Assembly (NCBI GenBank): GCA_022599775.1
Contig: JAHZLQ010000015.1
Location: 1 to 64,000, forward strand
Reading direction: 5' to 3'
Origin: Gammaproteobacteria bacterium
GTDB taxonomy: Bacteria > Pseudomonadota > Gammaproteobacteria > Nevskiales > Nevskiaceae
Length of the DNA: 64,000 nucleotides
The notes beneath the pieces were generated by a model. That model ran no database searches, was not told the origin of the DNA, and saw only the letters and a list, made by a program, of their open reading frames with translations. How positions within the stretch are numbered: the stretch's first letter is position 1; each line of letters opens with the position of its first letter. The translations under genes were made by a program, and so were the position numbers. This document shows positions 26,847 through 36,135 of the stretch, piece after piece.

Positions 26847-28024
26847 GTCTGCTCGCGCTCGGTGCGAACCCAGTGCTGCGTCGTTCGGTTGCGCGCCATC
26901 AATATCAGTTTCCAGAGCACGAACCATGGTGCCCGTCCCAGGTCCATCAGGCCGCGCAGGCCGGTGCCGCTGAGTTGCCAGCCGCGCAACACATAGAGTG
27001 CAACGCCTGCAAGACAGGCAAGGCCCAGGATCGGCCAGCTGATCGAGCTGGCAAATATCCAGGTGGCGGCGCCGCCGAGCACGCTCAGCAGCACCGCATT
27101 GACCACGATCAGTGACAGCGGCAGCACCAGCAGATCCAGCGCAAGATCGATGCACATCGGGCTGAGACGTCGCAGCCCCTGCCACAGCAGCGGCAAGCCG
27201 CGTGCACGCAGCAACTGAAGCCGACCGGATTCCCAACGCTGGCGCTGCGATCGTGAGGCCTTCTCGCTGGCGACCATCTCGCCGAGCACTTGTGCTTCGT
27301 CAGCGTAGTGAACGCGTCGCCCGGCCAGGCCGAGGTCGATGCCGAACTCGACATCCTCGGTCAGTGAATAGGCGGCATACGGTACGCTGGCCAGAGTGCT
27401 TCGCGTAACGCACCAGCCATTGCCGCGAATGCCACAGGACAGTTTGAGCCGTTCGCGTGCGCGCGAACGCAGGATGTGTATCGCCGCCAGGGCGATCGAC
27501 AGCAGGCGCGTACGCCAGGAGGCGTCCGGGTTCAAGGTGCCGTAGTGAACCTGTACGGCGGCGGCGCCCGCTTCGATCCGGGCCGCGCAGGCTTCCAGCA
27601 GATTCGCCGAAGCCACGCTGTCCGCATCGACCACGACCACGGCGTCGGCCCAGGACTGCTCGATACTGCGCGCGAATGCAAAGGCGAGCGCGTGGCCTTT
27701 GCCGCGCAAGCTCGAATCGGTCCGTTCGATCACCACGGCGCCAGCGCTGCGTGCTCGCTCTGCGGTGTCGTCGTCACAGTTGTCAGCGATGACGATGAGG
27801 CGGTAGCGGTCCTGCGGCCAGTCCAGTGTCTTGAGATTGTCGATCGTGCGCACGATGCCGGCCGATTCGTTGTGTGCGGGCACCAGCACGTCGAAACGCA
27901 GGCAGCGCAATGAACGCTCTGGTGGGGGAGGCTGCGCCGACAGCATGGTGAGCAGCGCCAGATAGGCGCAACTCAATGTCGCCGGAATGGCGATCAGCAG
28001 CAGGATCAGGTCAATGAAGGGCAT
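26843..28024 (-). CDS. Membrane-bound family 2 glycosyltransferase
   Basis: 393 residues. It has an N-terminal membrane helix (FIDLILLLIAIPATLSCAYLAL). The GT2 domain shows FDVLVPAHNESAGIVRTIDNL, VIADNCDDDTAERA, the metal-binding VVVDADS, the acceptor-site TEDVEFG, and SQRQRWESG, a QxxRW motif usual in processive GT2s. Two to three C-terminal membrane helices follow. It adds a sugar to the lipid-linked repeat unit at the cytoplasmic face. It overlaps wzx by 4 bases. Confidence 0.87.
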   Translation of the reverse strand: MPFIDLILLLIAIPATLSCAYLALLTMLSAQPPPPERSLRCLRFDVLVPAHNESAGIVRTIDNLKTLDWPQDRYRLIVIADNCDDDTAERARSAGAVVIERTDSSLRGKGHALAFAFARSIEQSWADAVVVVDADSVASANLLEACAARIEAGAAAVQVHYGTLNPDASWRTRLLSIALAAIHILRSRARERLKLSCGIRGNGWCVTRSTLASVPYAAYSLTEDVEFGIDLGLAGRRVHYADEAQVLGEMVASEKASRSQRQRWESGRLQLLRARGLPLLWQGLRRLSPMCIDLALDLLVLPLSLIVVNAVLLSVLGGAATWIFASSISWPILGLACLAGVALYVLRGWQLSGTGLRGLMDLGRAPWFVLWKLILMARNRTTQHWVRTEREQT

Positions 28025-28072
28025 TGGGAGCGGGGTAGAGTGGTTTATGCCGACGGATGGGTGATCGATCGT

Positions 28073-30106
28073 TCAGGCATATTCGCGATAGTGCTGGCCC
28101 CAGAACACCGTGAGCTTGCCGAGGTTGGCGGACAGTTTCGTGGCCCAATGGACGGCGCGATGCCGGCTCAGCGGCCACAGGATCATGCACAGGGCGGCGG
28201 CCACAGCGGCTTGCCCGAGCGCGCGTGCGAACAGGCTCACGCGCGTGGCAGTGCTGACTTCGCCGTAGCGGCCGGCGAGGGTGTGACGCGCGAAGTCCTG
28301 GCCGCCGCGCAGCGACCGCCGCACCAGCCAGCGTGCGCTGAGACGGGCTGATTCAACCGGTTCCAGTACGACCGCTTCGTCGCACCAGCTCAGCCGGGCG
28401 CCATCGAGTTGCAGGCGCGTCAGCAGGTCGCCGTCCTCGCCGCCGGTGAGGCCGTAGGCTTCGTCGAACGGTGGGGCCCCGGTGCGCAACAGACTTCCGC
28501 GCAGAACCAGGTTGCCGAAGCGCAATTGATTGGGCGGAATGGGCGTGCCGGTCTGCATGCGCGCCCAATCGTAGAAGCGGCCCTTGCGAATCCAGCCCGG
28601 CGCTTCCGGCGGCAATACCGGTTCGACCGGCCCCAGCACACCATCGTAGTTTGAACTCAGCGCGTGGCGCATCAGTCGGGCCAGCCAGTGCGTCGGTGCG
28701 CGCTCGTCGTCGTCGATGAAGGCGATCCATTCGCCACGTGCGAATTCGACGCTGCGGTTGCGGGTGATCGAGATGTTTTTGACCGGTTGTACGTCATAGA
28801 TGATCGGGAACGGTGCCTGTGCTTTCCAACGTTCAACCGTGGCCCGGGCGCTGGCGTCACGGTCGTTGTCGACCACAATGATCTCGAATGGCCGCAATGA
28901 TTGCTGGCAGAGGTCGCCGAGCAGTGCGTCCAGGCGATCGGCGCGGCGATAGGTCGCGATGCAGACGCTGAGTTCAGGCACGCGTCCGGGGAGGGGTGAT
29001 TCGAGAGCTGCCGAGCTTGTCCGGGGAGGCGAGGGTCGGCTTGTGGCCGTCTTGTGCAAACGACGACGCAGGTCCGCGCAGGGTTTGTCGACCCAACGCC
29101 GCATCAGTTCGCAGGCCGCGAGCGTCAGCATCGCGGCGCCGAGCGTGGTTGCCGGCCAGCCAGCCTGCGGAAAGTGATGCTTGATTCCGAACAGGATCAG
29201 GTGGTGCGTGAGATACAGGGTGTATGACACGCTGCCGATGTAGACCAGTGGCCGGGCGCTGAGCCAGCGGAATGGGCGCTGATCCGCGCGTGCCACCGCC
29301 AGATAGAGCAGGGGCGCAATCGCCAGGCTCTGCACGGTGTAGCGAAGCGTGTCGCGGAACCAGAGTTCCCGGTAGGCGAGGGAGCCCAGAAGGGCGCTCA
29401 GGCAGACCAGGATCACCGCCCAGTCGCGGCGCAGGTTCGGAGTCGGTACGGCGTCCAACCAGGGACTGCGCCCCAGCGCGAGCAGACAGCCGACCAGGAT
29501 CGCATCGATGCGGGTATCGCTCGCCATTTCGATATAGGCCTCGGGCGCGCCCTGAGCGCTCAACCAGCAACGCCAGGCGAGGATCGCCAGGCACAAGCCT
29601 GCCAGCACCGTGGCGGACAGGCGTACGCGACCGAGCCGCAGCAGCAGCAGGGCCAGCGGCGGATAGAACAGGTAGTAGTGCTCCTCGACCGCGAGCGACC
29701 AGACGATGCCGATGCCGGCCGGCAGATCGGCGAAATCCTTGGCGATGACGAAGTAGTTGCCGAAGTAGAACAGTACCGCGAGCAGCCCGGTCGCCGAGAA
29801 GTCGCCTTCGATGATATTCAGTTGTGACAGAACCAGCGCTGCGGCCACCACCACCAGCAACGGCGGCGCCAGGCGCAGCACACGACGCAGATAGAAGCCG
29901 CGAAAGTCGATGCGTCCCAGCTTGTCGTATTCGATGCGCATCAAGGTGGTGATCAGAAAGCCGCTGAGCACGAAGAACACGGTGACGCCGAGCCCACCGG
30001 GGATCAGATGTTCCAGGCCGCTGTGTGCGAAGAACACCAGCGACACCGCGATTGCGCGGATGCCGTCGAGCGAGGGAATGGTGCCCGGGCGTTTGGCGGG
30101 GGTCAT
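28073..30106 (-). CDS. Acyltransferase-3 / GT2 glycosyltransferase fusion
   Basis: 677 residues in two parts. Residues about 8-350 are an OafA-type membrane acyltransferase: PSLDGIRAIAVSLVFFAHSG with the catalytic-type His, GLGVTVFFVLSGFLITTL, FRGFYLRRVLRLAPPLLV, WSLAVEEHYYLFYPPL, and about ten helices. After a Ser/Pro-rich linker (about 350-385) comes a soluble GT2: LSVCIATYRRADRLDALLGDL, IIVVDNDRD, and the FIDDDER metal site. A GGEDGDLLTRL acceptor segment and a C-terminal hydrophobic helix follow. The reading frame is continuous through the linker. It could both add a sugar and O-acetylate the repeat unit. Its ATG overlaps the wzy stop. Confidence 0.88.
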   Translation of the reverse strand: MTPAKRPGTIPSLDGIRAIAVSLVFFAHSGLEHLIPGGLGVTVFFVLSGFLITTLMRIEYDKLGRIDFRGFYLRRVLRLAPPLLVVVAAALVLSQLNIIEGDFSATGLLAVLFYFGNYFVIAKDFADLPAGIGIVWSLAVEEHYYLFYPPLALLLLRLGRVRLSATVLAGLCLAILAWRCWLSAQGAPEAYIEMASDTRIDAILVGCLLALGRSPWLDAVPTPNLRRDWAVILVCLSALLGSLAYRELWFRDTLRYTVQSLAIAPLLYLAVARADQRPFRWLSARPLVYIGSVSYTLYLTHHLILFGIKHHFPQAGWPATTLGAAMLTLAACELMRRWVDKPCADLRRRLHKTATSRPSPPRTSSAALESPLPGRVPELSVCIATYRRADRLDALLGDLCQQSLRPFEIIVVDNDRDASARATVERWKAQAPFPIIYDVQPVKNISITRNRSVEFARGEWIAFIDDDERAPTHWLARLMRHALSSNYDGVLGPVEPVLPPEAPGWIRKGRFYDWARMQTGTPIPPNQLRFGNLVLRGSLLRTGAPPFDEAYGLTGGEDGDLLTRLQLDGARLSWCDEAVVLEPVESARLSARWLVRRSLRGGQDFARHTLAGRYGEVSTATRVSLFARALGQAAVAAALCMILWPLSRHRAVHWATKLSANLGKLTVFWGQHYREYA

Positions 30107-31512
30107 CGGGTGCGTCCTCCCAGCAGTGGTGCACGAGTCGGTGGCACGGCCGGCGGCTCGCGCAGGGCGGCGCGCGGTTGTGGGCGGCCGAAGTATTGGT
30201 GCAGGCGTCGCTCCAGCAGGCCGCGGCCCAGGGCGAACGTGGACAGCGTGATGATGACCGAGGCGAATGTCGTCACGCTGAGCCAGTGCGATTCGGAAAA
30301 ATTGGCCACTGCCTGTTCGAAGAACAGACCGAGGTACAGCGAGGCCTGTGCCCGGTCGAACTCGAACATGCGTAGCGATTGCACGATGTGCATCAGCAGA
30401 TAGGCGAGCAGAACGAGCAGGCCGACCGCGCCGAGATCGTTGACGATTTCCAGATAGCCGTTGTGCGCCGAGCCCGGATAGAAGTAGAGCTTGCGCACGA
30501 ACTCGTAGGACGGTGACGACGGAAGCGGTCCGATCCAGTAGGCGCCATAGCCACTGCCGAGCAGTGGGCGAAAACGGATGTGTTCGGTGACGATCGCCCA
30601 GATATCGCTGCGGCCGGTGAAGCTCAGGTCCTTGCCGGTCAGCATGACGATGGGCTTGAGCAGGACTTCGAGTCCTGGCACCAGGCGAAGGACCGCGAGC
30701 GAGTAGGCGAGCAGCAGCGTCACGAAGATGCCGACCAGATACGGCATGTACGGGCCGAGGCTGCGCGGGGGGCGCAACAGCATGGCCAGTAGCACGCAGG
30801 CGAACACCGCGCTCAGCAAGGAGGTGGAACTGCGCGAGAGTATCAGACAGCTTCCGGCGATCAGGCAGCCCGCAAGGCTGTGCAGGCGGCGTGTTTCGCG
30901 CGTCAGTGCCGCATGCACCCAGAACAGCAGACCCATCGCGGCGAGTGCACCCAGGGTATTCTTGTGATTTGTCAGGCCGCGCCAGGCGCCGGCCAGTTCG
31001 CCCGATTCATCGGCCGAGTGGATCGCGAGGTCCGGGCTGAGCACGCCAAAGATCAGCGACCCGAGCAGCAACAGGCTCAGGATCGGGCGTACCACTTCCT
31101 GAAATCGGCTGCGGTGCCACGCCACGGAGACGAAGGCGATGCTGATGCCGAGAAACGTGCCGAGGCGGATCAGGCGACGGACCGTCACGCCGGGTTCGAT
31201 CGACCAGGCGACGCTGAGTATCGCCAGCGCGACGAACGCGAGTAGAAAGGGATTGGTCCAGCGCAATACCAGAATGCCGATGCGGACGCGCCACAGCACG
31301 AACGTGAAGCCGGCCCCGAGCAAGCCCAGCCAGAGCAGACGGCTGCCGGCGCTGCCGGACGCCGGCATGGTGCCGGTGGCGAGGCCCGCATAGTCGAAAC
31401 CATCCGGCACGATCATCAGCACCAGCAGCAGCCAGACCAGGCCCGTAAGGACCGGGGCATGGCGGTCGTCGCGAATCCAGCTGGCTTGCGCCAATCCGGT
31501 ATCGGCGCTCAC
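30103..31512 (-). CDS. Wzy-type polysaccharide polymerase (O-antigen ligase family)
   Basis: 469 residues with about 11-12 hydrophobic helices. A large periplasmic loop carries the O-antigen ligase/polymerase signature: LLGSGYGAYWIG, then GSAHNGYLEIVNDLGAVGLLV (HNGYLE). It lies between the kinase/Wzz genes and the fusion transferase, as polymerases usually do. It would join lipid-linked repeat units in the periplasm. Ligase function cannot be excluded by sequence, but no LPS core genes are nearby. Confidence 0.83.
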   Translation of the reverse strand: MSADTGLAQASWIRDDRHAPVLTGLVWLLLVLMIVPDGFDYAGLATGTMPASGSAGSRLLWLGLLGAGFTFVLWRVRIGILVLRWTNPFLLAFVALAILSVAWSIEPGVTVRRLIRLGTFLGISIAFVSVAWHRSRFQEVVRPILSLLLLGSLIFGVLSPDLAIHSADESGELAGAWRGLTNHKNTLGALAAMGLLFWVHAALTRETRRLHSLAGCLIAGSCLILSRSSTSLLSAVFACVLLAMLLRPPRSLGPYMPYLVGIFVTLLLAYSLAVLRLVPGLEVLLKPIVMLTGKDLSFTGRSDIWAIVTEHIRFRPLLGSGYGAYWIGPLPSSPSYEFVRKLYFYPGSAHNGYLEIVNDLGAVGLLVLLAYLLMHIVQSLRMFEFDRAQASLYLGLFFEQAVANFSESHWLSVTTFASVIITLSTFALGRGLLERRLHQYFGRPQPRAALREPPAVPPTRAPLLGGRTR

Positions 31513-31577
31513 GGCTGTTCTCCTGTGCGCTCGATCGATGGGGCGGCAGCAGACATGGCGATGTTCGCGCTGGGTTG

Positions 31578-32438
31578 TTAGTAGCGGTTCAGCACCGCGC
31601 CCAGGACCTGCGACCGGGACGCGGCCAGCCGCCGCATCATTTCGCGCGTGGCCTTGTAGGGCGTGTGATTGGCGCGACCGAGGATCAGGACGCGACCTAC
31701 CAGCGTGGCGATCGCGAGTGCGTCGGACGTCCCGCTGGCCGACGGGGTGTCGACCACGATGTGGTCGTAGCGATGGCTGAGGTCGTCCAGCAGCAATCCG
31801 AAGCGTCCGTCGGACAAGTATTCCAGCGGGCTGGGCGGAATCTCGCCGGTGGTCAGCACGGACAGGTGCGGCAGACCCTCGACGGCCTGCATGTGGGTGC
31901 TCCCCGAGGAAGCGATGGCCTGCGACAGGCCCTTGGTGCTGTCGGAGCCGAACAGGACCTGCTGGCGCGGATGACGAAAGTCGGCGTCGATCAACAGGGT
32001 CGACTGGCCGAGCTGGGCGAAGGAAATCGCCAGCTCCGCGGCCAGCAGCGAGCGCCCTTCGCCGGCGCCCGGGCTGAGCACGGCAATGGCGTTGGCGCGG
32101 CCGGCGGTGTCTGGACGCAGCAGCAACTCGGTGCGCAGGGCGCGCACCTTTTCGCTGTGTTCGTTGTAGGGGTCGTGCAGCAGACGCAGCTGTTCGCTGG
32201 GACTCAGTGCCTTCTTTTCGACCAGCGCGATGCGACGGCAGCTGGCAAGTGCACGCTCGACGTCAGTCTCGGTCGCATAACCGAGATGTTTCGCCGCATC
32301 GATGAAGGATTCATTGTTCTCGCGCTGTGTGCTGATGATTTCCTGGACCTGCCGGTCGGTCAGCTTGCAGATGCGGATCAGCGCGTTTTCCAGCAGACGG
32401 TTGCTGGCATTGGGATCACTGGCCATGGCGGTACTCAT
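31578..32438 (-). CDS. epsG: EpsG-type BY-kinase-like ATPase of polysaccharide export
   Basis: 286 residues. The N-terminal part (ICKLTDRQVQEIISTQREN...GYATETDVERALA) resembles the MshEN/GspE-N type helper domain found in EpsG. The kinase-like domain has SPGAGEGRSLLAAELAISF (Walker A with Arg in place of the usual Lys), TLLIDADFRHPRQ (Walker A' DxDxR) and HIVVDTP (Walker B). The C-terminus lacks a tyrosine cluster and ends in a single Tyr (NRY). It partners with the Wzz-like protein encoded just upstream, whose stop overlaps its start (TGATG), to set chain length. Confidence 0.82.
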   Translation of the reverse strand: MSTAMASDPNASNRLLENALIRICKLTDRQVQEIISTQRENNESFIDAAKHLGYATETDVERALASCRRIALVEKKALSPSEQLRLLHDPYNEHSEKVRALRTELLLRPDTAGRANAIAVLSPGAGEGRSLLAAELAISFAQLGQSTLLIDADFRHPRQQVLFGSDSTKGLSQAIASSGSTHMQAVEGLPHLSVLTTGEIPPSPLEYLSDGRFGLLLDDLSHRYDHIVVDTPSASGTSDALAIATLVGRVLILGRANHTPYKATREMMRRLAASRSQVLGAVLNRY

Positions 32439-33874
32439 CAGGCGCTTGCTCCCATGGGATGGGGCCCGAACTCGACGAGTACCGGCACCCCGAAATCACG
32501 ATCGAAATCGTCGCGGCAACGTACGCGCCGAAAGAAGAACTCGTAGACCATCGGGCCAATCAGCCCGAAGAAGCCACCAAGCACCAGCGCCGCCGCCAGA
32601 TTCAGCAAGGGCTTGGGTTTGGTGGGTTTCACCGGCGGGGTCGCCTCGCTGACGGTGCTGACGTTGTTGTAGTCGCCGCCCGAGCTGAGGGCGATCTGGT
32701 CATAACCGTCCAGCGCCCGTTCGTACAGGGTTTGCGCGGACTTGAGCGCGAGCTCGTACTGGGCGCTTTCGTCGACCAGCTTGCGATGCTTCAGCACCTT
32801 CGCCCGTTCGGCGTCGACCGCTGCGCTCAGCTGTGCTTCCAGTTTTCGAGCCGAGTCGACCTGCGTTTGCGCATTGCCGGTATAGACCTGGGTTTCGGCA
32901 TTCAGCGCGCCTTGTGCCGAGGCCAGCTGCGACTGCAATTCGATGATCTGCGGATGGCGAGGGCCAAGCGTGGTCTGCAATTCGGCGAGGCGCGCACGCT
33001 TGCTGGCGATTTCGCTGCGCAGATCGCGCACCGACGGCGAGTCGACAACCGAATTCCGGGTGCCGGGTGCGCCGATCAGCGCCGCCTGCGCGGCCCGATG
33101 CTGTTGCTGTGCTTCGAGCAGGCGCTGCTGCAGGTTCGAGAGCCGTTCGAGGGCCAGGTCGATATCATCCTCGTTACCCAGCAGGCCGGTGCGCTGGCGG
33201 AACTCGGTCAGCTGGTTTTGTGCCTCGTCGACCTGTGCGCGCAGCGTCTTGAGCTGCTCGGTGTAGCGGCGTCCGCGTTCGCTGGCCGGTCCGTTCAGCC
33301 GCTGCGACTGTTGTTCCGCATAAACCTCGGCGACCGTGTTGGCGACCCGGGCGGCCTCCGGCGCGCTGTCCGCCACATAACCGATGTAGATGAGCTGGCT
33401 GCCCCATTCGCCCTGGTCGACGATCAGCTTGCGTGCGAGCTGATCCTTGGCCCATTGCTCGGCAGTGCCGTGCTCGCCATCGAATCCGGCGACGTAGTCT
33501 TCGTTGTTGGCGAGGTCGAGCCGATCGACGACCGGCATCAGTATCGCCGGACTCTTGATCAACTGAATCTGAGTGGACATGTAACTGCCCATCAGGCCGA
33601 CCGGGAAGTCCTTGCCACCCAGCGGATCGTTGACCTCGTAATTGACCATCAGGGTCGCCGTGGCTTGATAGCTGCGCGGCGACAGCTTGGTCACGATCAC
33701 GGCAATCACGACCGCCGCCAGCACCACGCCGATCGTGATGCGGCGATACGCCCACACGATGCTGAAAATCTGTTGCAGGGAGATCCCGGGCGAGGCGTAG
33801 GCCTGGGGAATCGCCGCGTACTCCTGTGGAGACGCTGCGGTCACGTGCGGTACGGGCAGTCGGCTGTCGGCCAT
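32438..33874 (-). CDS. epsF: EpsF/GumC-type chain-length determinant (Wzz family)
   Basis: 478 residues. The N-terminal membrane helix is ITIGVVLAAVVIAVIVTKLSPRSYQATATLMV. The periplasmic Wzz domain is followed by a long coiled coil (about 180-370) with the GNVR-type segment, and a second membrane helix lies near the end (LLNLAAALVLGGFFGLIGPMVYEFFF). Controls polymer length with Wzy and the EpsG-like ATPase. Starts directly at the epsE stop (TGATG). Confidence 0.86.
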   Translation of the reverse strand: MADSRLPVPHVTAASPQEYAAIPQAYASPGISLQQIFSIVWAYRRITIGVVLAAVVIAVIVTKLSPRSYQATATLMVNYEVNDPLGGKDFPVGLMGSYMSTQIQLIKSPAILMPVVDRLDLANNEDYVAGFDGEHGTAEQWAKDQLARKLIVDQGEWGSQLIYIGYVADSAPEAARVANTVAEVYAEQQSQRLNGPASERGRRYTEQLKTLRAQVDEAQNQLTEFRQRTGLLGNEDDIDLALERLSNLQQRLLEAQQQHRAAQAALIGAPGTRNSVVDSPSVRDLRSEIASKRARLAELQTTLGPRHPQIIELQSQLASAQGALNAETQVYTGNAQTQVDSARKLEAQLSAAVDAERAKVLKHRKLVDESAQYELALKSAQTLYERALDGYDQIALSSGGDYNNVSTVSEATPPVKPTKPKPLLNLAAALVLGGFFGLIGPMVYEFFFRRVRCRDDFDRDFGVPVLVEFGPHPMGASA

Positions 33875-34890
33875 CAGAATATGCGTTCCTTGACTCGGAC
33901 GATGTCGTCGCTTTGCAGAACGTCGGTCAGCTCGGCGTCATAGGTTTCGTACTCGCCGTCGGCGTTCTTGCGTTTGACTTCGATGCGGTTGGGGCTGCCT
34001 TTCTCGGTCAGACCGCCGCTACGGGAAATCGCCTGCACGACCGTAGTGCCCGACTCCAGCCGGTACATGTTGGGAGCCTGGACCTCGCCGTACACGTAGT
34101 AGTGTTTGGCCTTGGGAACCACGATCGAATCACCACCGTGGATCACGAAGGTCGGGACGACACCGTCTTCATTGACGAGCCCCTGAAGGTCGACCGCGTG
34201 GCGTTCAACCGTGCCGTCGCGACCGGTGCGTAGCAGATAGATCTCGTCGGCCCCGGTTTCGGCGATGCCACCCGCCTGGGCCAACATGTCGAGGATGGTC
34301 ATCCGCGAATCGATGGGGAATCGTCCCGGACTACGGACCTCGCCGAGTACCGACACCTGCTGGCTGCGAAATTCGACAAGCCGGATGCTGACCTGCGGAT
34401 CGATCAGGTACTGACCATCCTTCAGCGCCGCTGCGACGTTCTGCGCCGCGGCAGCTGGTGGCAGATCCTTGACATAGACCGGCCCCGCCAGCGGCACCGT
34501 GATCGTGCCGTCGTCGGCCACATAGGTGGTGGTATCGAACTCGGGGCGGCCGAACACCTTGACCTCCACGGCGTCGCCGCTGCCCAGTTCCAGCAACGCG
34601 GGTGTGTCGTTGTCTGACTGGGAACCGCCCTGCGCCGGGGTCAGCGGCGATCGACTCGCCTGGCTCAGGGCCGGCTCCGTCGGCGGGTTGGAGAGGTTCG
34701 GCGCCAGCTGTAGGGAAAACCCCCGTGGCTGCGGGGATGATTTCGAGGCAATCTGTGTTCCGGTGTCTTGTGGCTCGATGCTCGTTTGTCCCTGCGCGCC
34801 GGAGGCGATGAGCAGTCCGCCGAGCAGGCAGGCCATGCCGAAGCGCGACGATCGGCGAGCGTGTCGCTGGTGAATTGGTGTTGCATCCAT
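33874..34890 (-). CDS. epsE: Wza/EpsE-type outer-membrane polysaccharide export protein
   Basis: 338 residues from ATG 34890, with AGGAG 7 bases upstream. Upstream in-frame codons to 34950 lack a signal. Signal peptide: FGMACLLGGLLIASGAQGQ, without an obvious lipobox Cys, unlike many Wza proteins. Residues about 90-180 are the Poly_export domain (LGSGDAVEVKVFGRPEF, GTITVPLAGPVYVKDL). Two SLBB-type repeats follow (VSVLGEVRSPGRFPI...MLAQAGGI and YVYGEVQAPNMYRLESGTTVVQAISRSGGL). First gene of the seven-gene operon. Confidence 0.87.
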   Translation of the reverse strand: MDATPIHQRHARRSSRFGMACLLGGLLIASGAQGQTSIEPQDTGTQIASKSSPQPRGFSLQLAPNLSNPPTEPALSQASRSPLTPAQGGSQSDNDTPALLELGSGDAVEVKVFGRPEFDTTTYVADDGTITVPLAGPVYVKDLPPAAAAQNVAAALKDGQYLIDPQVSIRLVEFRSQQVSVLGEVRSPGRFPIDSRMTILDMLAQAGGIAETGADEIYLLRTGRDGTVERHAVDLQGLVNEDGVVPTFVIHGGDSIVVPKAKHYYVYGEVQAPNMYRLESGTTVVQAISRSGGLTEKGSPNRIEVKRKNADGEYETYDAELTDVLQSDDIVRVKERIF

Positions 34891-35226
34891 GCGGGTGCTC
34901 CTATCAGTCTGCCTCGTACATGCGGGTCTGACGCCCCCCGGTTTCGGCACCTGAATCTGCTACTGAACGAATATCCTGCTTGGAGGGCATAAACCCCAAA
35001 TCCAGTCCGACGAGCCGTCGTCGAGCACCTTTTGTGCCGTCTGACATGGAGAACTCGACCGTACGTCTGCCCCAAGTTGACGGCATTGCACCGCGTATGC
35101 CCTGAAGCCTGGCTGAACTTCGGCCACGCAGTCGCGGGAGTGATATCGGCTGCGGTCCGTTCATCGCGGACTCAGCCACAGGCGTGTCAACTCGGTGCCG
35201 GTTCACTCCATGGACGGGGCAGTTGC
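34891..35226. other. 336-base divergent promoter region of the exopolysaccharide locus
   Basis: Separates the left-reading epsE operon from the right-reading TagA-type gene, so promoters for both should lie here. No operator consensus was recognised. The only structure seen is the short self-complementary run around 35006-35022 (CGACGAG/CGTCGTCG). Confidence 0.5.
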
Positions 35227-36024
35227 ATGTCGATTCCGGCATTTCAGTTCGACAATCACGATCTTGAAAGCTTCACGGGCGTGGTCGCCGATTTCGGCCA
35301 GACGCGCTTCGGCTATGTCGTGACACCGAACACCGATCATTTGATTCGATTGGGCGAAGACGATCGTCTACGGCAGACCTATGCGCATGCCACGTTCGTG
35401 CTGCTCGACAGCCAGTTCGTCGCCCTGAGTCTTCGCCTGCTGCGTGGTATTCGCCTGCCGGTCTGCACCGGCAGCGATCTCACGGAACGGTTGCTCTCGC
35501 ACATCGTATCGAGTGACGATTCGGTGGTGCTGATCGGTGCCAGCAGCCAGCAGGCCGAATGTCTGGCGCAGCGATTCGGGCTGCGAAACCTGATTCATCA
35601 CAATCCCCCGATGGGATTCATCCACGACCCAGAGGCGGTCGAGGAGTGCCTGCGTTTCGTCGAGGCGCATAGCCCGTTCCGCTACTGCCTGCTGGCCGTT
35701 GGCAGCCCGCAGCAGGAAATCATCGCGGAAAAGTTGGCGGCACGTGGGCGCGCCCAGGGCCTGGCGCTGTGCATCGGCGCCTCGGTCGACTTTCTGACCG
35801 GCGCCGAGAAGCGCGCGCCCGCCTGGATGCGCCGCTTCGGGCTGGAATGGTCATATCGCCTGCTGTCGAATCCCCGCCGGCTTGCCTACCGCTATCTGGT
35901 GCGCGGGCCGAGAGTGCTGCCGATGCTGTCGCGGTATCGCGTGTCGCTGCGTACCGAGCGCGAACGCAGCCTGGCGACGAACGAGGTCGTCGACCCTGAT
36001 GCCGAGCCGCTGGATGCGATGTAG
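35227..36024 (+). CDS. WecG/TagA/CpsF-family glycosyltransferase (GT26)
   Basis: 265 residues from ATG 35227; the frame runs 65 codons further upstream without family sequence. Family motifs are VVTPNTDHLIRL, the early Asp after NT; LLAVGSPQQEIIAEKL; and IGASVDFLTGAEKRAPAWMRRFGLEWSYRLLSNPRRLAYRYL. GT26 enzymes add a sugar (often ManNAc-type or glucuronic acid, as in xanthan GumK-like steps) to the lipid-linked acceptor. The substrate here is unknown. It opens the right-reading arm, followed by the EpsL-like gene. Confidence 0.87.
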   Translation: MSIPAFQFDNHDLESFTGVVADFGQTRFGYVVTPNTDHLIRLGEDDRLRQTYAHATFVLLDSQFVALSLRLLRGIRLPVCTGSDLTERLLSHIVSSDDSVVLIGASSQQAECLAQRFGLRNLIHHNPPMGFIHDPEAVEECLRFVEAHSPFRYCLLAVGSPQQEIIAEKLAARGRAQGLALCIGASVDFLTGAEKRAPAWMRRFGLEWSYRLLSNPRRLAYRYLVRGPRVLPMLSRYRVSLRTERERSLATNEVVDPDAEPLDAM

Positions 36025-36135
36025 GCGCTACGGTCGCCCTTTGAAATTAGCTGTAAGTGGAAAGCTCGAAAGCGCATCGCCGCACCTCGGCGGACCACAG
36101 CTGTACAAACCACACAACAAACCAGAGAGAGCCTC

